NCBI GenBank assembly: GCA_046295975.1
Contig: JBKBMG010000002.1
Coordinates: 62,001-126,000 of the forward strand
Source: UBA2357 sp046295975
Lineage (GTDB): Bacteria > Pseudomonadota > Gammaproteobacteria > Burkholderiales > Rhodocyclaceae
Direction: 5' to 3'
DNA length: 64,000 bases
Shown: piece after piece, positions 9,342 to 19,540 of the stretch
How positions within the stretch are numbered: position 1 is the first letter of the stretch
Layout: the number at the start of each line of letters is the position of its first letter
The notes under the pieces: generated by a model
Told to the model about the DNA's origin: nothing
The model's database searches: none
Seen by the model: only the letters and a program-made list of their open reading frames with translations
Program-made: the position numbers and the translations under genes

Positions 9342-10259
9342 ATGACCGCGATCAAGCACTATCTGCAGTTCAAGGATCTTACCCGGGACGAGTATCTGCA
9401 CCTGTTCGAGCGTGCGCGCTGGATCAAGGAAAAGTTCAAGCGCTACGAGCCCTATCATCCAATGTTCGATCGTACGCTGGTGATGATCTTCGAGAAGGCG
9501 AGCACGCGTACCCGGCTGTCGTTCGAGGCCGGCATGCATCAACTCGGTGGTTCGGCGATTTACCTCAATACCCGTGATTCTCAACTGGGGCGAGGCGAAC
9601 CGGTCGAGGATGCGGCGCAGGTCGTATCGCGCATGAGCGATCTGGTCATGATCCGGACTTTCGAGCAGGCGATCATCGAGCGCTTTGCCGCGCATTCGCG
9701 CGTGCCGGTGATCAATGGCCTGACCAACGAGTATCACCCATGCCAGATTCTGGCCGACATCTACACCTATATCGAGCATCGCGGCTCCATCCAGGGCAAG
9801 ACGGTCGCCTGGATCGGCGACTCCAACAACATGTGCAATACCTGGCTGCAGGCGGCCGAAGTGCTCGATTTCAACGTGCACGTCTCGACGCCCCCCGGCT
9901 ACGAGGTGGAACCCGAGCGTGCCGGCCTGTACGGGACCGGCCATTTCGAGCAGTTCGATGACCCCATGGACGCGTGCAAGGGCGCTGATCTGGTAACTAC
10001 CGATGTGTGGACCTCGATGGGGTTCGAGGCTGAGAACGAGCAACGCGTCAAAGCCTTTGCCGACTGGTGCGTGGATGCGGACATGATGGCGCAGGCGAGG
10101 GCCGATGCCTTGTTCATGCACTGCCTGCCGGCGCATCGTGGAGAAGAAGTGACGGCCGAGGTGATAGACGGTCCGCAATCGGTGGTCTGGGATGAGGCAG
10201 AGAACCGCTTGCATGCGCAGAAGGCGTTGATGGAGTACCTGGTCATCGGCAAGGTCTGA
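9342..10259 (+). CDS. argF: Ornithine carbamoyltransferase
   Basis: Makes citrulline from ornithine and carbamoyl phosphate. The 305 residues carry the carbamoyl-phosphate loop EKASTRTRLSFE (about 49-60), the HPCQ-equivalent YHPCQILAD near 129, the ornithine-side motif DSNNMCNTW, and the catalytic FMHCLPAHRGEEV near 258. It is packed 10 bases after argD and is followed 58 bases later by argG, so argD-argF-argG are probably one transcription unit. Confidence 0.97.
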   Translation: MTAIKHYLQFKDLTRDEYLHLFERARWIKEKFKRYEPYHPMFDRTLVMIFEKASTRTRLSFEAGMHQLGGSAIYLNTRDSQLGRGEPVEDAAQVVSRMSDLVMIRTFEQAIIERFAAHSRVPVINGLTNEYHPCQILADIYTYIEHRGSIQGKTVAWIGDSNNMCNTWLQAAEVLDFNVHVSTPPGYEVEPERAGLYGTGHFEQFDDPMDACKGADLVTTDVWTSMGFEAENEQRVKAFADWCVDADMMAQARADALFMHCLPAHRGEEVTAEVIDGPQSVVWDEAENRLHAQKALMEYLVIGKV

Positions 10260-10317
10260 CCGGCGAATTTTGAACAAGCGGGCGTGCGCGTCACGACCGG
10301 AGCAAACGGAAGAAATC

Positions 10318-11547
<1,230 letters not shown>

Positions 11548-11565
11548 GGACGGAGAAGATATCGA

Positions 11566-11796
11566 ATGGGTAATGAGCCGGTCATATTCGGCCTGACGGT
11601 CGCAGAGTTCGAGGCCATATCGCTCAAGGTCCTTCTGACCGCGCTCATCCTCTACATGGTGTTCATCATTGGCAACCTGGCCTACAAGTCCAAGGCCGGA
11701 AAGTATGGGACGATCTGGATGTTCGTCGCCTTGGGACTGGGATTTGTGGGCTTTGTGTCCAAGAGCTTCATCCAGAAGTTCCTGGGCATCGAATAA
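11566..11796 (+). CDS. DUF2788 small membrane protein
   Basis: A 76-residue protein with two hydrophobic segments (about 20-37 and 50-64) separated by a short basic loop, YKSKAGKYG. This layout fits the DUF2788 family as I recall it; the function is unknown. It starts 18 bases after argG and is likely co-transcribed with the arginine genes. Confidence 0.75.
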   Translation: MGNEPVIFGLTVAEFEAISLKVLLTALILYMVFIIGNLAYKSKAGKYGTIWMFVALGLGFVGFVSKSFIQKFLGIE

Positions 11797-11852
11797 GCAC
11801 GCGGCCACCACAGGCGCCGGACTTCCTCATTGGAATCAACTGGAAAATCAGA

Positions 11853-12176
11853 ATGAGCATTACGCAAAGCTATTCGGACGTCACCCTGGTTACCCGGGCC
11901 AACGTCTATTTCGATGGAAAGTGTGTCAGTCACGCGTTCACCTTGTCCGACGGTACGCGCAAATCCGTGGGGGTTGTGCTGCCTTCGACGCTGACCTTCA
12001 ACACCGCCGCAGCGGAAATCATGGAGTGCGTGGGCGGTGTGTGCCGTGTGCGCCTGGCCGGTGAAACGGAATGGAAGCGTTATGAGGCAGGGCAGTCCTT
12101 CGATGTGCCCGCGAACGCCAGCTTCGACATCGAAGTGAGCGGAGAGCCCTTCCACTACATCTGCCATTACGCCTGA
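11853..12176 (+). CDS. ppnP: Pyrimidine/purine nucleoside phosphorylase (PpnP, formerly DUF1255/YaiE)
   Basis: Small cupin of 107 residues that phosphorolyses several nucleosides to a base and ribose 1-phosphate in E. coli. Recognised by GTRKSVGVVLPSTLTFNT (about 39-56), the cupin strand ending GETEWKRYEAGQSFDVPA, and the C terminus FHYICHYA. The E. coli protein is 94 residues, so this one is slightly longer at the N terminus. The next gene, yajQ, begins 26 bases later. Confidence 0.92.
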   Translation: MSITQSYSDVTLVTRANVYFDGKCVSHAFTLSDGTRKSVGVVLPSTLTFNTAAAEIMECVGGVCRVRLAGETEWKRYEAGQSFDVPANASFDIEVSGEPFHYICHYA

Positions 12177-12202
12177 GTCGCGAACCTCACGCCGGAGCCG
12201 TC

Positions 12203-12688
12203 ATGCCATCCTTCGACATCACCTCCGAAGTCGACCTCGTGTCCCTGCGCAACGCGGTAGACGTTGCCAACCGAAAGATCGCCAATCGCTACGACTTCAA
12301 AGGCACGGACGCCCGCGTCGAGCAGACGGAGAAACTGCTCACGCTGTTCGGCGACAGCGATTTTCAACTCGACCAGATGAAGGACATCCTGCTGCCCGAG
12401 ATGACGGCCAAGAAGGTCGACGTTCGCTGCCTTGACTATGGCGACTTGCAGAAGGTCAGCGGCAACAAGGTCAAACAGGAAGTCAAAGTACGAACGGGTA
12501 TCGAGCAGGATCTCGCCAAGAAGCTTGTCAAGCTTCTCAAGGACAGCAAGCTCAAGGTCCAGGCCGCCATTCAGGGTGAGGCCGTGCGCGTCTCGGGCGC
12601 CAAGCGTGATACCCTGCAGGAAGCAATTACGCTGGTGAAGAAGGACGTCACCGACTTCCCGTTGCAGTTTGGCAATTTCCGCGAGTAG
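12203..12688 (+). CDS. YajQ family nucleotide-binding protein (cyclic-di-GMP-binding family)
   Basis: Two ferredoxin-like RNA-binding-type domains in 161 residues, starting MPSFDITSEVDLVSLRNAVD with NRYDFKGTDARVE and ending in FPLQFGNFRE, both diagnostic of YajQ. A Xanthomonas homologue binds cyclic di-GMP and acts in transcription control. Whether this one does is not visible. It is co-directional with ppnP. Confidence 0.95.
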   Translation: MPSFDITSEVDLVSLRNAVDVANRKIANRYDFKGTDARVEQTEKLLTLFGDSDFQLDQMKDILLPEMTAKKVDVRCLDYGDLQKVSGNKVKQEVKVRTGIEQDLAKKLVKLLKDSKLKVQAAIQGEAVRVSGAKRDTLQEAITLVKKDVTDFPLQFGNFRE

Positions 12689-12729
12689 TCGTGCCGCCTT
12701 TACTCATCCGGCAATGAAAGAGGCGATAC

Positions 12730-12804
12730 CGTTCGCCGTGAGCCTGGTCGTAAGGCGCTTTCGGTAGTACCTTCGACCGGGCTTGGCTAGGCTCAGTCCG
12801 AACG
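12730..12804. repeat. Degenerate REP-like inverted repeat
   Basis: The left half (GTTCGCCGTGAGCCTG..., from 12731) and right half (CTTCGACCGG...GGCTCAGTCCGAAC, 12771-12803) are imperfect reverse complements. They resemble the common extragenic palindrome with the core TTCGACAGGCTCAG. It occupies the gap between yajQ and the next small gene. Confidence 0.5.
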
Positions 12805-12827
12805 CTGTTTGATTGCCGGGTAAATTG

Positions 12828-13019
12828 ATGGATGTCACCTCCGCCGCCTCGCTTTCCGCACTGGCATCGGCCAACTTCCAGGCCCAGGCTTCTCTGCTGA
12901 TCCTGAGAAAGACCCTGGAATTACAGCAGGCGACTGCCCTGCAACTTCTCCAGACCGCCGCGCCCGCGGCGGCGGTGGCTTCTCCGACCATCGGTACTCG
13001 AATCGACACTTACGCGTGA
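12828..13019 (+). CDS. YjfB-like putative motility protein (short)
   Basis: A 63-residue protein starting MDVTSAASLSALASANFQAQ, then SLLILRKTLELQQATALQLL. This Ala/Gln-rich two-helix pattern resembles the YjfB family (putative motility protein), which is poorly characterised. The ATG at 12828 matches the family start (MDV...). A TTG 15 bases upstream is less likely. It stands alone between the REP-like repeat and the pseudopilin gene. Confidence 0.6.
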   Translation: MDVTSAASLSALASANFQAQASLLILRKTLELQQATALQLLQTAAPAAAVASPTIGTRIDTYA

Positions 13020-13196
13020 CACACAGTCACGTTCGCGCTTCCCGTACTAGCCCCACCTGCCTCGACGCAATGACGCGTACCTCGTAAATCAATAGCCAAG
13101 GTGCTTGGGCACGTTCGCGTTGCCAGGTGCGAGTTCATCTCTTGCGCTGCAAAGGCGTACGTTACATTTCATTTCAAAACCACGTACTCATTCCGT

Positions 13197-13224
13197 TTGC
13201 TTTCACAAAGCTGTTAAGCATAAT
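13197..13224 (+). promoter_or_regulatory. Possible sigma-70 promoter of the pseudopilin gene
   Basis: TTGCTT (13197-13202) and CATAAT (13219-13224) are 16 bases apart, in a noticeably AT-rich stretch 40-65 bases before the gene. The match is moderate only. Confidence 0.35.
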
Positions 13225-13261
13225 TCCAATCGTATTTCTGCATACCATGCAGGGGGATGCG

Positions 13262-13783
13262 ATGAAGCGCTGTAGCGGCCTGAGCCTCGTGGAAATCATG
13301 GTGACTGTGGCTATTATTGCGGTACTCATGTCGCTCGCCACTCCAGCCTATACGGAGATGCTGCGCTTCAATCGCCTGGCAACAGAGACAAACGACCTTC
13401 ACCGCGCGTTGCTGATGGCGCGATCCGAGGCCATCAAGCGTGGGCGGCGCGTCACCGTATGCACCACGCTCGATGGTGTGAGTTGCGCAAGAGGTGTCGG
13501 GTGGCACTCCGGATGGCTCATGTTCGAGGACCGAAACGGGAATGCCCAAGTTGAGCCGGATGAGACGGTCGTTCGCTCGGAGGTCCGCACAACGAATCGC
13601 GTTTCGAGTATCGGGAATCAGCCAGTACGCGACTATGTCTCGTATCTGCCCACCGGCGCGGCACGCTTGGTAGGAGGTGGATTGCAGATGGGAACGCTCA
13701 CCGTTTGCGCGGACAGTTCGGGTAACGAGCTTGTGATCAATTCGGCAGGAAGGGTGCGAGTGGTTAGGCGGGTACCCTGCTGA
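13262..13783 (+). CDS. GspH/FimT family type IV pseudopilin
   Basis: Minor pseudopilin of type IV pilus or type II secretion type, 173 residues. A short basic leader MKRCSG precedes the prepilin peptidase site and the hydrophobic N-terminal helix (LSLVEIMVTVAIIAVLMSLA, with Glu at +5). Conserved RSEAIKRGRRVTVC, GWLMFEDRNGN and the ending INSAGRVRV fit the GspH/FimT domain. The ATG at 13262 follows an AGGGGG ribosome site. No other pilin gene is nearby, so it is an orphan. Flanking DNA is more AT-rich than the rest of the window. Confidence 0.88.
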   Translation: MKRCSGLSLVEIMVTVAIIAVLMSLATPAYTEMLRFNRLATETNDLHRALLMARSEAIKRGRRVTVCTTLDGVSCARGVGWHSGWLMFEDRNGNAQVEPDETVVRSEVRTTNRVSSIGNQPVRDYVSYLPTGAARLVGGGLQMGTLTVCADSSGNELVINSAGRVRVVRRVPC

Positions 13784-13959
13784 ACCTAGCGTTCTGGTGC
13801 CGCGATGCAGCGTAGTGTTCGCCGGGAGCATTCTGGCTGAGTGATGACTTTGGGTTCGGTCCGTGCGGTCGATTTCAGTATCTTCGCGCAACATTGTGCT
13901 TGGCGGGTTTCGCGGGTGTGCGTAAGCTCGCGGCCTTCTGTCTCGTTGCGGAGTAGTCC

Positions 13960-14892
13960 GTGAAGTCATCCGATGTGGGGGCCCTGATCGCACTTGCGGC
14001 GGTGTGGGGGGCTTCGTTCCTGTTCTTGCGGGTGGCGGTGCCGGACTTCGGGCCGGTTGCGGTCATTGCCTTGCGAGTCGGTATTGCGGCCGTGTTTCTT
14101 GCGCCGTTTCTCGTATGGCGTGGCGATCCGCTGGCGCTTGCGGCGCGCTGGAGGCCGCTGCTGATTGTCGGGGTCATGAACTCCGCCTTGCCGTTTCTCT
14201 TGTATGCCTGGGCGATGCTTAGCGTGACCGCCGGGTTTGCGGCAATTACCAATGCGACGGCCCCCTTGTTTACTGCGCTCATTGCCTGGATCTGGCTCAG
14301 GGATAGACTGTCGCGTGGTGGGTTGGTGGGCTTGCTTGTCGGTTTTTTCGGCGTCGTTGTACTGGTTTGGCCCAAACTCGGCGATGGTTCGCCCGCCCAG
14401 TTGTTGGCCGTGGCGGCTTGTTTGGGGGCCACGCTGTGCTACGGATGGTCGGCCAGCTATACCAAGCGTGCCCTGGTGGGGCTTGCGCCGATCACGATTG
14501 CAGCGGGAAGCCAGGTGTTTGCGGCATTGGCGTTGATTCCGTTCGCCGTATCGGCGTGGCCGTCTCAATCACCCGGTGCTTGGGCATGGGGTGCGGCGGT
14601 GGCGCTTGGCGTGTTGTGCACCGGCGTTGCCTATATGCTGTACTTCAGGCTGCTTGCGAATGTCGGGCCGGCGCGCACCGTGGCTGTCACCTATCTGATT
14701 CCGCCGTTTGGTATGGTTTGGGGCTGGCTGTTGCTGGGTGAGCAGGTAACGGCCAGCATGCTGCTGGCCTGCGGGGTGATCTTGCTTGGAACGGGGCTGG
14801 CGAGCGGCGTGATTGGACGCAGACGGGTCGAGAGCGGTCCGTCGAGTGGGCTCAAGGACGAGGCTGGGCGGCCTGAACCAGCCAACCGTTGA
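13960..14892 (+). CDS. DMT superfamily (EamA) transporter
   Basis: Ten-helix drug/metabolite exporter of 310 residues with two EamA repeats, at roughly residues 5-135 and 145-280. Typical features are WGASFLFLRVAVPDFGPV in the first repeat and RTVAVTYLIPPFGMVWGWLLLGE at the end of the second. It starts with GTG. The last 41 bases overlap the tail of the convergent nnr gene. Substrate is not predictable. Confidence 0.9.
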   Translation: MKSSDVGALIALAAVWGASFLFLRVAVPDFGPVAVIALRVGIAAVFLAPFLVWRGDPLALAARWRPLLIVGVMNSALPFLLYAWAMLSVTAGFAAITNATAPLFTALIAWIWLRDRLSRGGLVGLLVGFFGVVVLVWPKLGDGSPAQLLAVAACLGATLCYGWSASYTKRALVGLAPITIAAGSQVFAALALIPFAVSAWPSQSPGAWAWGAAVALGVLCTGVAYMLYFRLLANVGPARTVAVTYLIPPFGMVWGWLLLGEQVTASMLLACGVILLGTGLASGVIGRRRVESGPSSGLKDEAGRPEPANR

Positions 14893-16360
14893 ATACTCCG
14901 CGCGAGGCATCGATCACTTCGCCTGCGGTCAGCCCAACCGGGCCGATACCTTCGCGGGAAAGGCGGTCCGCCGCGGCGCCATGCAGGTGCACGGCAGCGA
15001 CGAGTGCATCCAATGCCGTCCAGCGCTGGGCGAGCAGGCTGGCAATCAGTCCGGTGAGGACGTCGCCCATGCCGGCCGTTGCCATTCCGGGATGACCGGT
15101 GCGATTGATCAACCACTGGCCTTCCGGCGTGGCGATGATGCTGCCGCAGCCCTTGAGTACCGTCAGCGAGTTGAACTGCCGCGCGAGGGCGCACGCAGCC
15201 GCGACGCGATCGGACTGTACCGTGGCTGTATCGCAGTCCAGAAGGCGTGCGGCTTCGGCGGGGTGGGGGGTGATCAGCGTGGGAGTACCACGTGACGTGA
15301 CAAGCACCCGAAAGGTTGGGCGGGCGGCAAGCAAGTTGAGTGCGTCGGCATCGAGCACCAGTGGTTTGTCCGATTGCAGGCCGGTTTCGAGCACCTTTAC
15401 CGCGGCATCACTGCACCCCAGCCCGGGGCCAACGGCAAGAACGGATGCGTGCTCTAATACGGCGTCCGTGCGTCGGAGCATCAGTTCCGGCTGAGACAGA
15501 TCGACTGGCGGGGCATGTTTGTCCAGGCAGGCCACGAAGACCCGCCCGGCACCCAGTCTTAGCGCGGCGCGGGCGGCGAGCAGGGCCGCGCCCGTCATAC
15601 CAGGTGCGCCGCCAATGATGCCGACGTCGCCGAACGAGCCTTTGTGGCTGTTGAAGGGGCGGGGCTTGAGGCAGTTCTGGAACAGTGTAGGGCGAACCAA
15701 TCGGCCCGAGGCCGGCAGGGTGGTTTCTGCGTCTATATCGAGTCGACGCACGGTGACCACACCGGCATGATCCGGTCCGTCCAGCGTCAACAGACCCGGC
15801 TTGAGTGCGAGGAAGGTCAAGGTGTGGGTGGCGCGAAAGGCAGTACCCAGTACTTGCCCGGTATCTGCGTTGAGGCCACTCGGAACGTCGATCGCCATCC
15901 GGGGCTCGGGCAGTGCGTTGAGGGTTTCGATCCACTCTGAGTAGCGGCCGGTGATCGGTCGTTGCAAGCCGATACCGAACAGTGCGTCGGTGACCAGCGA
16001 CCAGCCTTCGGACGGGGGGGAGGGGATGTCGGCACTGATGGTGCCGCCAGCTTCGATCCACGCGTCGTAGGCGATGCGCGCGTCGGCAGGCAGACGCTCC
16101 GGGGCGTCGGCATAGACCAGCACGACCGGGCGCTTGGCCTGCAGCAGGCGGCGCGCCATTACGAAGCCATCTCCGCCGTTGTTTCCTGGGCCACACACAA
16201 TGAGAACCGGGCCGTGCCTGTCGATCGTGATGCGCACAGCCTCCTCGGCAGCGGCCCGGCCCGCGCGCTCCATCAGGGTGGGATCGGCAGTTGGGCCGGT
16301 GGTGGCTTCTATGGTGCGAATGCCGGCTACCGGATAGATCGGCTGTACGGGGTCGAACAT
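14852..16360 (-). CDS. nnr: Bifunctional NAD(P)HX epimerase and ADP-dependent NAD(P)HX dehydratase
   Basis: Repairs hydrated NADH and NADPH. The 502 residues combine an N-terminal YjeF epimerase domain (about 1-215, with VCGPGNNGGDGFVMARRL) and a C-terminal ribokinase-like dehydratase (about 225-495). The latter shows VGPGLG, LDADALNLLA, TLITPHPAEAARLL and the nucleotide-site segment NRTGHPGMATAGMGDVLTG. Both domains look complete. The 3' end overlaps the convergent DMT gene. Confidence 0.95.
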   Translation of the reverse strand: MFDPVQPIYPVAGIRTIEATTGPTADPTLMERAGRAAAEEAVRITIDRHGPVLIVCGPGNNGGDGFVMARRLLQAKRPVVLVYADAPERLPADARIAYDAWIEAGGTISADIPSPPSEGWSLVTDALFGIGLQRPITGRYSEWIETLNALPEPRMAIDVPSGLNADTGQVLGTAFRATHTLTFLALKPGLLTLDGPDHAGVVTVRRLDIDAETTLPASGRLVRPTLFQNCLKPRPFNSHKGSFGDVGIIGGAPGMTGAALLAARAALRLGAGRVFVACLDKHAPPVDLSQPELMLRRTDAVLEHASVLAVGPGLGCSDAAVKVLETGLQSDKPLVLDADALNLLAARPTFRVLVTSRGTPTLITPHPAEAARLLDCDTATVQSDRVAAACALARQFNSLTVLKGCGSIIATPEGQWLINRTGHPGMATAGMGDVLTGLIASLLAQRWTALDALVAAVHLHGAAADRLSREGIGPVGLTAGEVIDASRGVFNGWLVQAAQPRP

Positions 16361-16634
16361 CTTTGGTCTGCTCGGAAGGTGCGCCGGTCAGGCGCTCGTG
16401 AATTGCAGCGGCGGGTGGATTGTATCCGGTCGCGCGGCGATGGTTGCTCAGTTTAGTCCGTGGAGGATTGTAGGAGGGGGGAGCCGCCGTTCAAATTGTT
16501 GCGACGATGCAGGTATTGAGGGCAGCCATAGCACGGGCCGTCTCCGGACCATGGCTTCGACGTTCATGCGAGCGACCGGCAGCGGGTGACGCACAGGCGA
16601 AGCCACAAAAAAGGCGGTCCATCGGCATTCGCGC

Positions 16635-18173
16635 TCAGTAGTTCATCTGTGTGCCGCCGTGCCGCTTTTCGATGCGTGTTTCCTGCAATATTTCGATTGA
16701 GCCGTCATCCGCCACGCTCTCGAGTTTTACGGTGAAGCCCCACAGACGTGCGAAGTGTTTCATGACCTCATCGGCAGAATCGGCCAGCGGGCGACGACGA
16801 TAGGGCTGGTAGCGCAGGGTGATGGAACGATCTCCGCGCAAGTCCACGTTCCAAACCTGGATGTTGGGTTCACGCGAACCGAGGTTGTACTGCTCCGAGA
16901 GGATCTCGCGCACCTTGCGATAGCCCGCGTCGTCGTGAATCGCTGAAATGCGCAGTTTGTCCTCGCGGTCGTCGTCGAGCACGGCAAACATGCGGAAATC
17001 GCGCATGACCTTGGGCGAGAGGAACTGTGCGATGAAGCTCTCGTCCTTGAAGTTGCGCATGGCGAAGTCGAAGGTCTCCTGCCAGTTGCTGCCGGCGATA
17101 TCGGGAAACCAACGCTTGTCTTCGTCGGTCGGTTGTTCGCAGATGCGCTTGATGTCCTGCCACATGGCGAAGCCGAGCGCATAGGGGTTGATGCCGTTGT
17201 ACCAGCGCTCGTTGTAGGCCGGTTGCAGCACCACGTTGGTGTGGGACTGCAGGAACTCGAGCATGAAGCTATCGGCGAGCAGGCCATCGTCGTAGAGATG
17301 ATTGAGAATCGTGTAGTGCCAGAAGGTCGCCCATCCTTCGTTCATGACCTGGGTCTGGCGCTGAGGGAAGAAATACTGTGCGACCTTGCGGATGATGCGC
17401 ACGATCTCTCGTTGCCACGGTTCCAGCAGCGGGGCGTGCTTCTCGACGAAGTAGAGCAGGTTCTCCTCGGGCTCCGCAGGAAAGTTCTTCTCACCGCTGC
17501 GGCCGGGCCGGGCGTCCATGGTCGGAAGGGTGCGCCACAGTTCGTTGACCTGGCTTTGCAGGTATTCCTCCCGTTCGCGCTGACGCATCTTCTCCTTGGC
17601 GAGTGACAATTTCTGCGGTCGTCGGTAACGATCGACCCCGAGGTTCATGAGTGCGTGGCACGAATCGATGAACAACTCGACCTCGGCCTCGCCATGGCGT
17701 TCCTCGCACTGGGAAATGAAGTTGCGGGCGAAGATCAGGTAATCGATGATGGCGTCTGCATTGGTCCAGGTGCGGAACAGGTAGTTGCCCTTGAAGAAGC
17801 TGTTGTGACCGTACGCGGCGTGCGCAATCACCAAGGCCTGCATGGTGAGGGTGTTTTCCTCCATCAGGTAGGCGATGCAGGGGTTGGAGTTGATCACGAT
17901 CTCGTAGGCCAGACCCATCTGGCCGCGCCGGTAGCTCTTCTCCGTAGCCAGAAACTGCTTGCCGAAAGACCAGTGATGGTAGTTCACAGGCATACCCACC
18001 GAGGCGTAGGCGTCCATCATCTGTTCCGCGGTGATGATCTCCACCTGCACCGGATAGGTGTCGAGCTGATAGGTGGCCGCAACGCGCGCAATCTCCTGGT
18101 GATAGCGCTCGATCGAGTCGAAGTCCCACTCGGAGGTCTCGGGAAGGGTGACGGGCTTGCGGGCGCGTTTCAT
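16635..18173 (-). CDS. SpoVR family protein
   Basis: Cytoplasmic protein of 512 residues of the SpoVR/YcgB family, named after a Bacillus spore-cortex gene but common in non-sporing bacteria. Seen: LPETSEWDFDSIERYHQEIA at the N terminus, NEGWATFWHY near residue 280, and NPYALGFAMWQDIKRI near 325. Biochemical function is unknown. It is the last gene of prkA-yeaH-spoVR, overlapping the end of yeaH by 4 bases (ATGA). The conserved linkage suggests joint action in starvation or stress. Confidence 0.95.
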   Translation of the reverse strand: MKRARKPVTLPETSEWDFDSIERYHQEIARVAATYQLDTYPVQVEIITAEQMMDAYASVGMPVNYHHWSFGKQFLATEKSYRRGQMGLAYEIVINSNPCIAYLMEENTLTMQALVIAHAAYGHNSFFKGNYLFRTWTNADAIIDYLIFARNFISQCEERHGEAEVELFIDSCHALMNLGVDRYRRPQKLSLAKEKMRQREREEYLQSQVNELWRTLPTMDARPGRSGEKNFPAEPEENLLYFVEKHAPLLEPWQREIVRIIRKVAQYFFPQRQTQVMNEGWATFWHYTILNHLYDDGLLADSFMLEFLQSHTNVVLQPAYNERWYNGINPYALGFAMWQDIKRICEQPTDEDKRWFPDIAGSNWQETFDFAMRNFKDESFIAQFLSPKVMRDFRMFAVLDDDREDKLRISAIHDDAGYRKVREILSEQYNLGSREPNIQVWNVDLRGDRSITLRYQPYRRRPLADSADEVMKHFARLWGFTVKLESVADDGSIEILQETRIEKRHGGTQMNY

Positions 18174-19438
18174 ACGAGGCTCTTCTTGAAGAGTTCACGA
18201 AAGACGGGGTAGATCTGAGTTGGATCGTCGATGCGCTGCATCGCGAAATTGGGGTGGGCGCCCTGCAGCTTCTCGTACTCGCGCCACAAGTTCTGTGGCT
18301 CGCCTGGCGTGATCTCGATGTAGGCGAAGTACTGGCACCAGGGAAGAATGTCGCGGTCCAGCAACTGGCCACAGATCGGAGAGTCGTTGTCCCAGTTGTC
18401 GCCGTCCGAAGCCTGGGCGCCGTAGAGGTTCCAGCCGCCGCCCGCGTAGCGGTCACGGATGACTTCGTGCATGAGCTCCAGGGCACTGGATACCACGGTT
18501 CCGCCTGACTCGCGGGAGTGGAAGAATTCGTCCTCGTCGACTTCCTTGGCTACTGTGTGATGCCGGATGAAGACCACCTCGATATGCTCGTAGGTACGGA
18601 TCAGGAACAGGTAAAGCAGCATGAAGAAGCGCTTGGCGGTGGCTTTCTTGCCCTCGTCCATGGAGCCGGAGACGTCCATGACGCAGAACATCACCGCCTG
18701 CGTGCTTGGCTTGGGCACGCGGATCCGGTTGTTGTAGCGCAGATCGAAACTGTCAATGAACGGAATCGCTTCGATCCGGGCGCGCAACGTCCCAATCTCG
18801 TCACGCAGAGCCTGGACTTCCGGGCTGTCCTCTCCGTGGCGGTCGATTGCGTCCTCGAGTTCCCGCTGTAGTTCGCGCAGCCGGGCGGCGAAAGGCGACC
18901 CAAGGGCCAGTCGGCGTCCGAGCGCGCCGCGAAGCGAGCGCACAACATTGATGTTGGTGGGTGAGCCATCTGCGGTAAAGCCCGCGCGCTGTGTCTTGAA
19001 GTCGGAAATGCGGGTGAGCTGGGTGCGGACCAGGTTGGGAAGGGCAAGATCCTCGAAGAACACGTCGAGGAACTCCTCTCGTGACAGGTGGAAGACGAAA
19101 TCGTCTTCGCTCTCGCCCTGGTTGCTCGCCTTGCCTGAACCGCCACCGCGGCCAGCGCCACCCAGCGGGCGGTTGATGAGATCGCCGCTGGAAAACTGGT
19201 CGTTTCCGGAGAACACCTGTTCGCGTACGCCGCCCTGCCCATGCTGAAAGTGCGGCTCGTTCAGATCGCGCGCCGGAATCGAGATGTGTTCGCCGTTGTC
19301 GAGATCACGAATGGAGCGATCACGTATGGCGTCGCTGACCGCGCGCCGGATCTGCTTCTTGAAGCGGCGGATGAAGCGTTGGCGGTTCACCGCGCTCTTC
19401 TTCTTGCTGTCGAAGCGGCGGTCTACGATTCGCACCAT
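18170..19438 (-). CDS. YeaH/YhbH family protein (DUF444, VWA-like)
   Basis: A 422-residue protein whose middle part reads VMFCVMDVSGSMDEGKKATA. This is a von Willebrand A-like metal site (DxSxS), with a second conserved block FSSREESG-like (seen as EFFHSRESGGTVVSSALE) after it. The N terminus is strongly basic (DRRFDSKKKSAVNRQRFIRR). It is the middle gene of prkA-yeaH-spoVR. In E. coli, yeaG-yeaH are co-induced under nitrogen starvation and stress. Confidence 0.95.
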   Translation of the reverse strand: MVRIVDRRFDSKKKSAVNRQRFIRRFKKQIRRAVSDAIRDRSIRDLDNGEHISIPARDLNEPHFQHGQGGVREQVFSGNDQFSSGDLINRPLGGAGRGGGSGKASNQGESEDDFVFHLSREEFLDVFFEDLALPNLVRTQLTRISDFKTQRAGFTADGSPTNINVVRSLRGALGRRLALGSPFAARLRELQRELEDAIDRHGEDSPEVQALRDEIGTLRARIEAIPFIDSFDLRYNNRIRVPKPSTQAVMFCVMDVSGSMDEGKKATAKRFFMLLYLFLIRTYEHIEVVFIRHHTVAKEVDEDEFFHSRESGGTVVSSALELMHEVIRDRYAGGGWNLYGAQASDGDNWDNDSPICGQLLDRDILPWCQYFAYIEITPGEPQNLWREYEKLQGAHPNFAMQRIDDPTQIYPVFRELFKKSLV

Positions 19439-19540
19439 TCATCGTCTCCTCAGGCCGGACGGTGTGCCTTCCTGCCGGTGTCTCGCTACCCCCCGTGCCA
19501 GTTCGCACGCGGGGGCAGGCTACCCGCGGGCTGGCACGTC

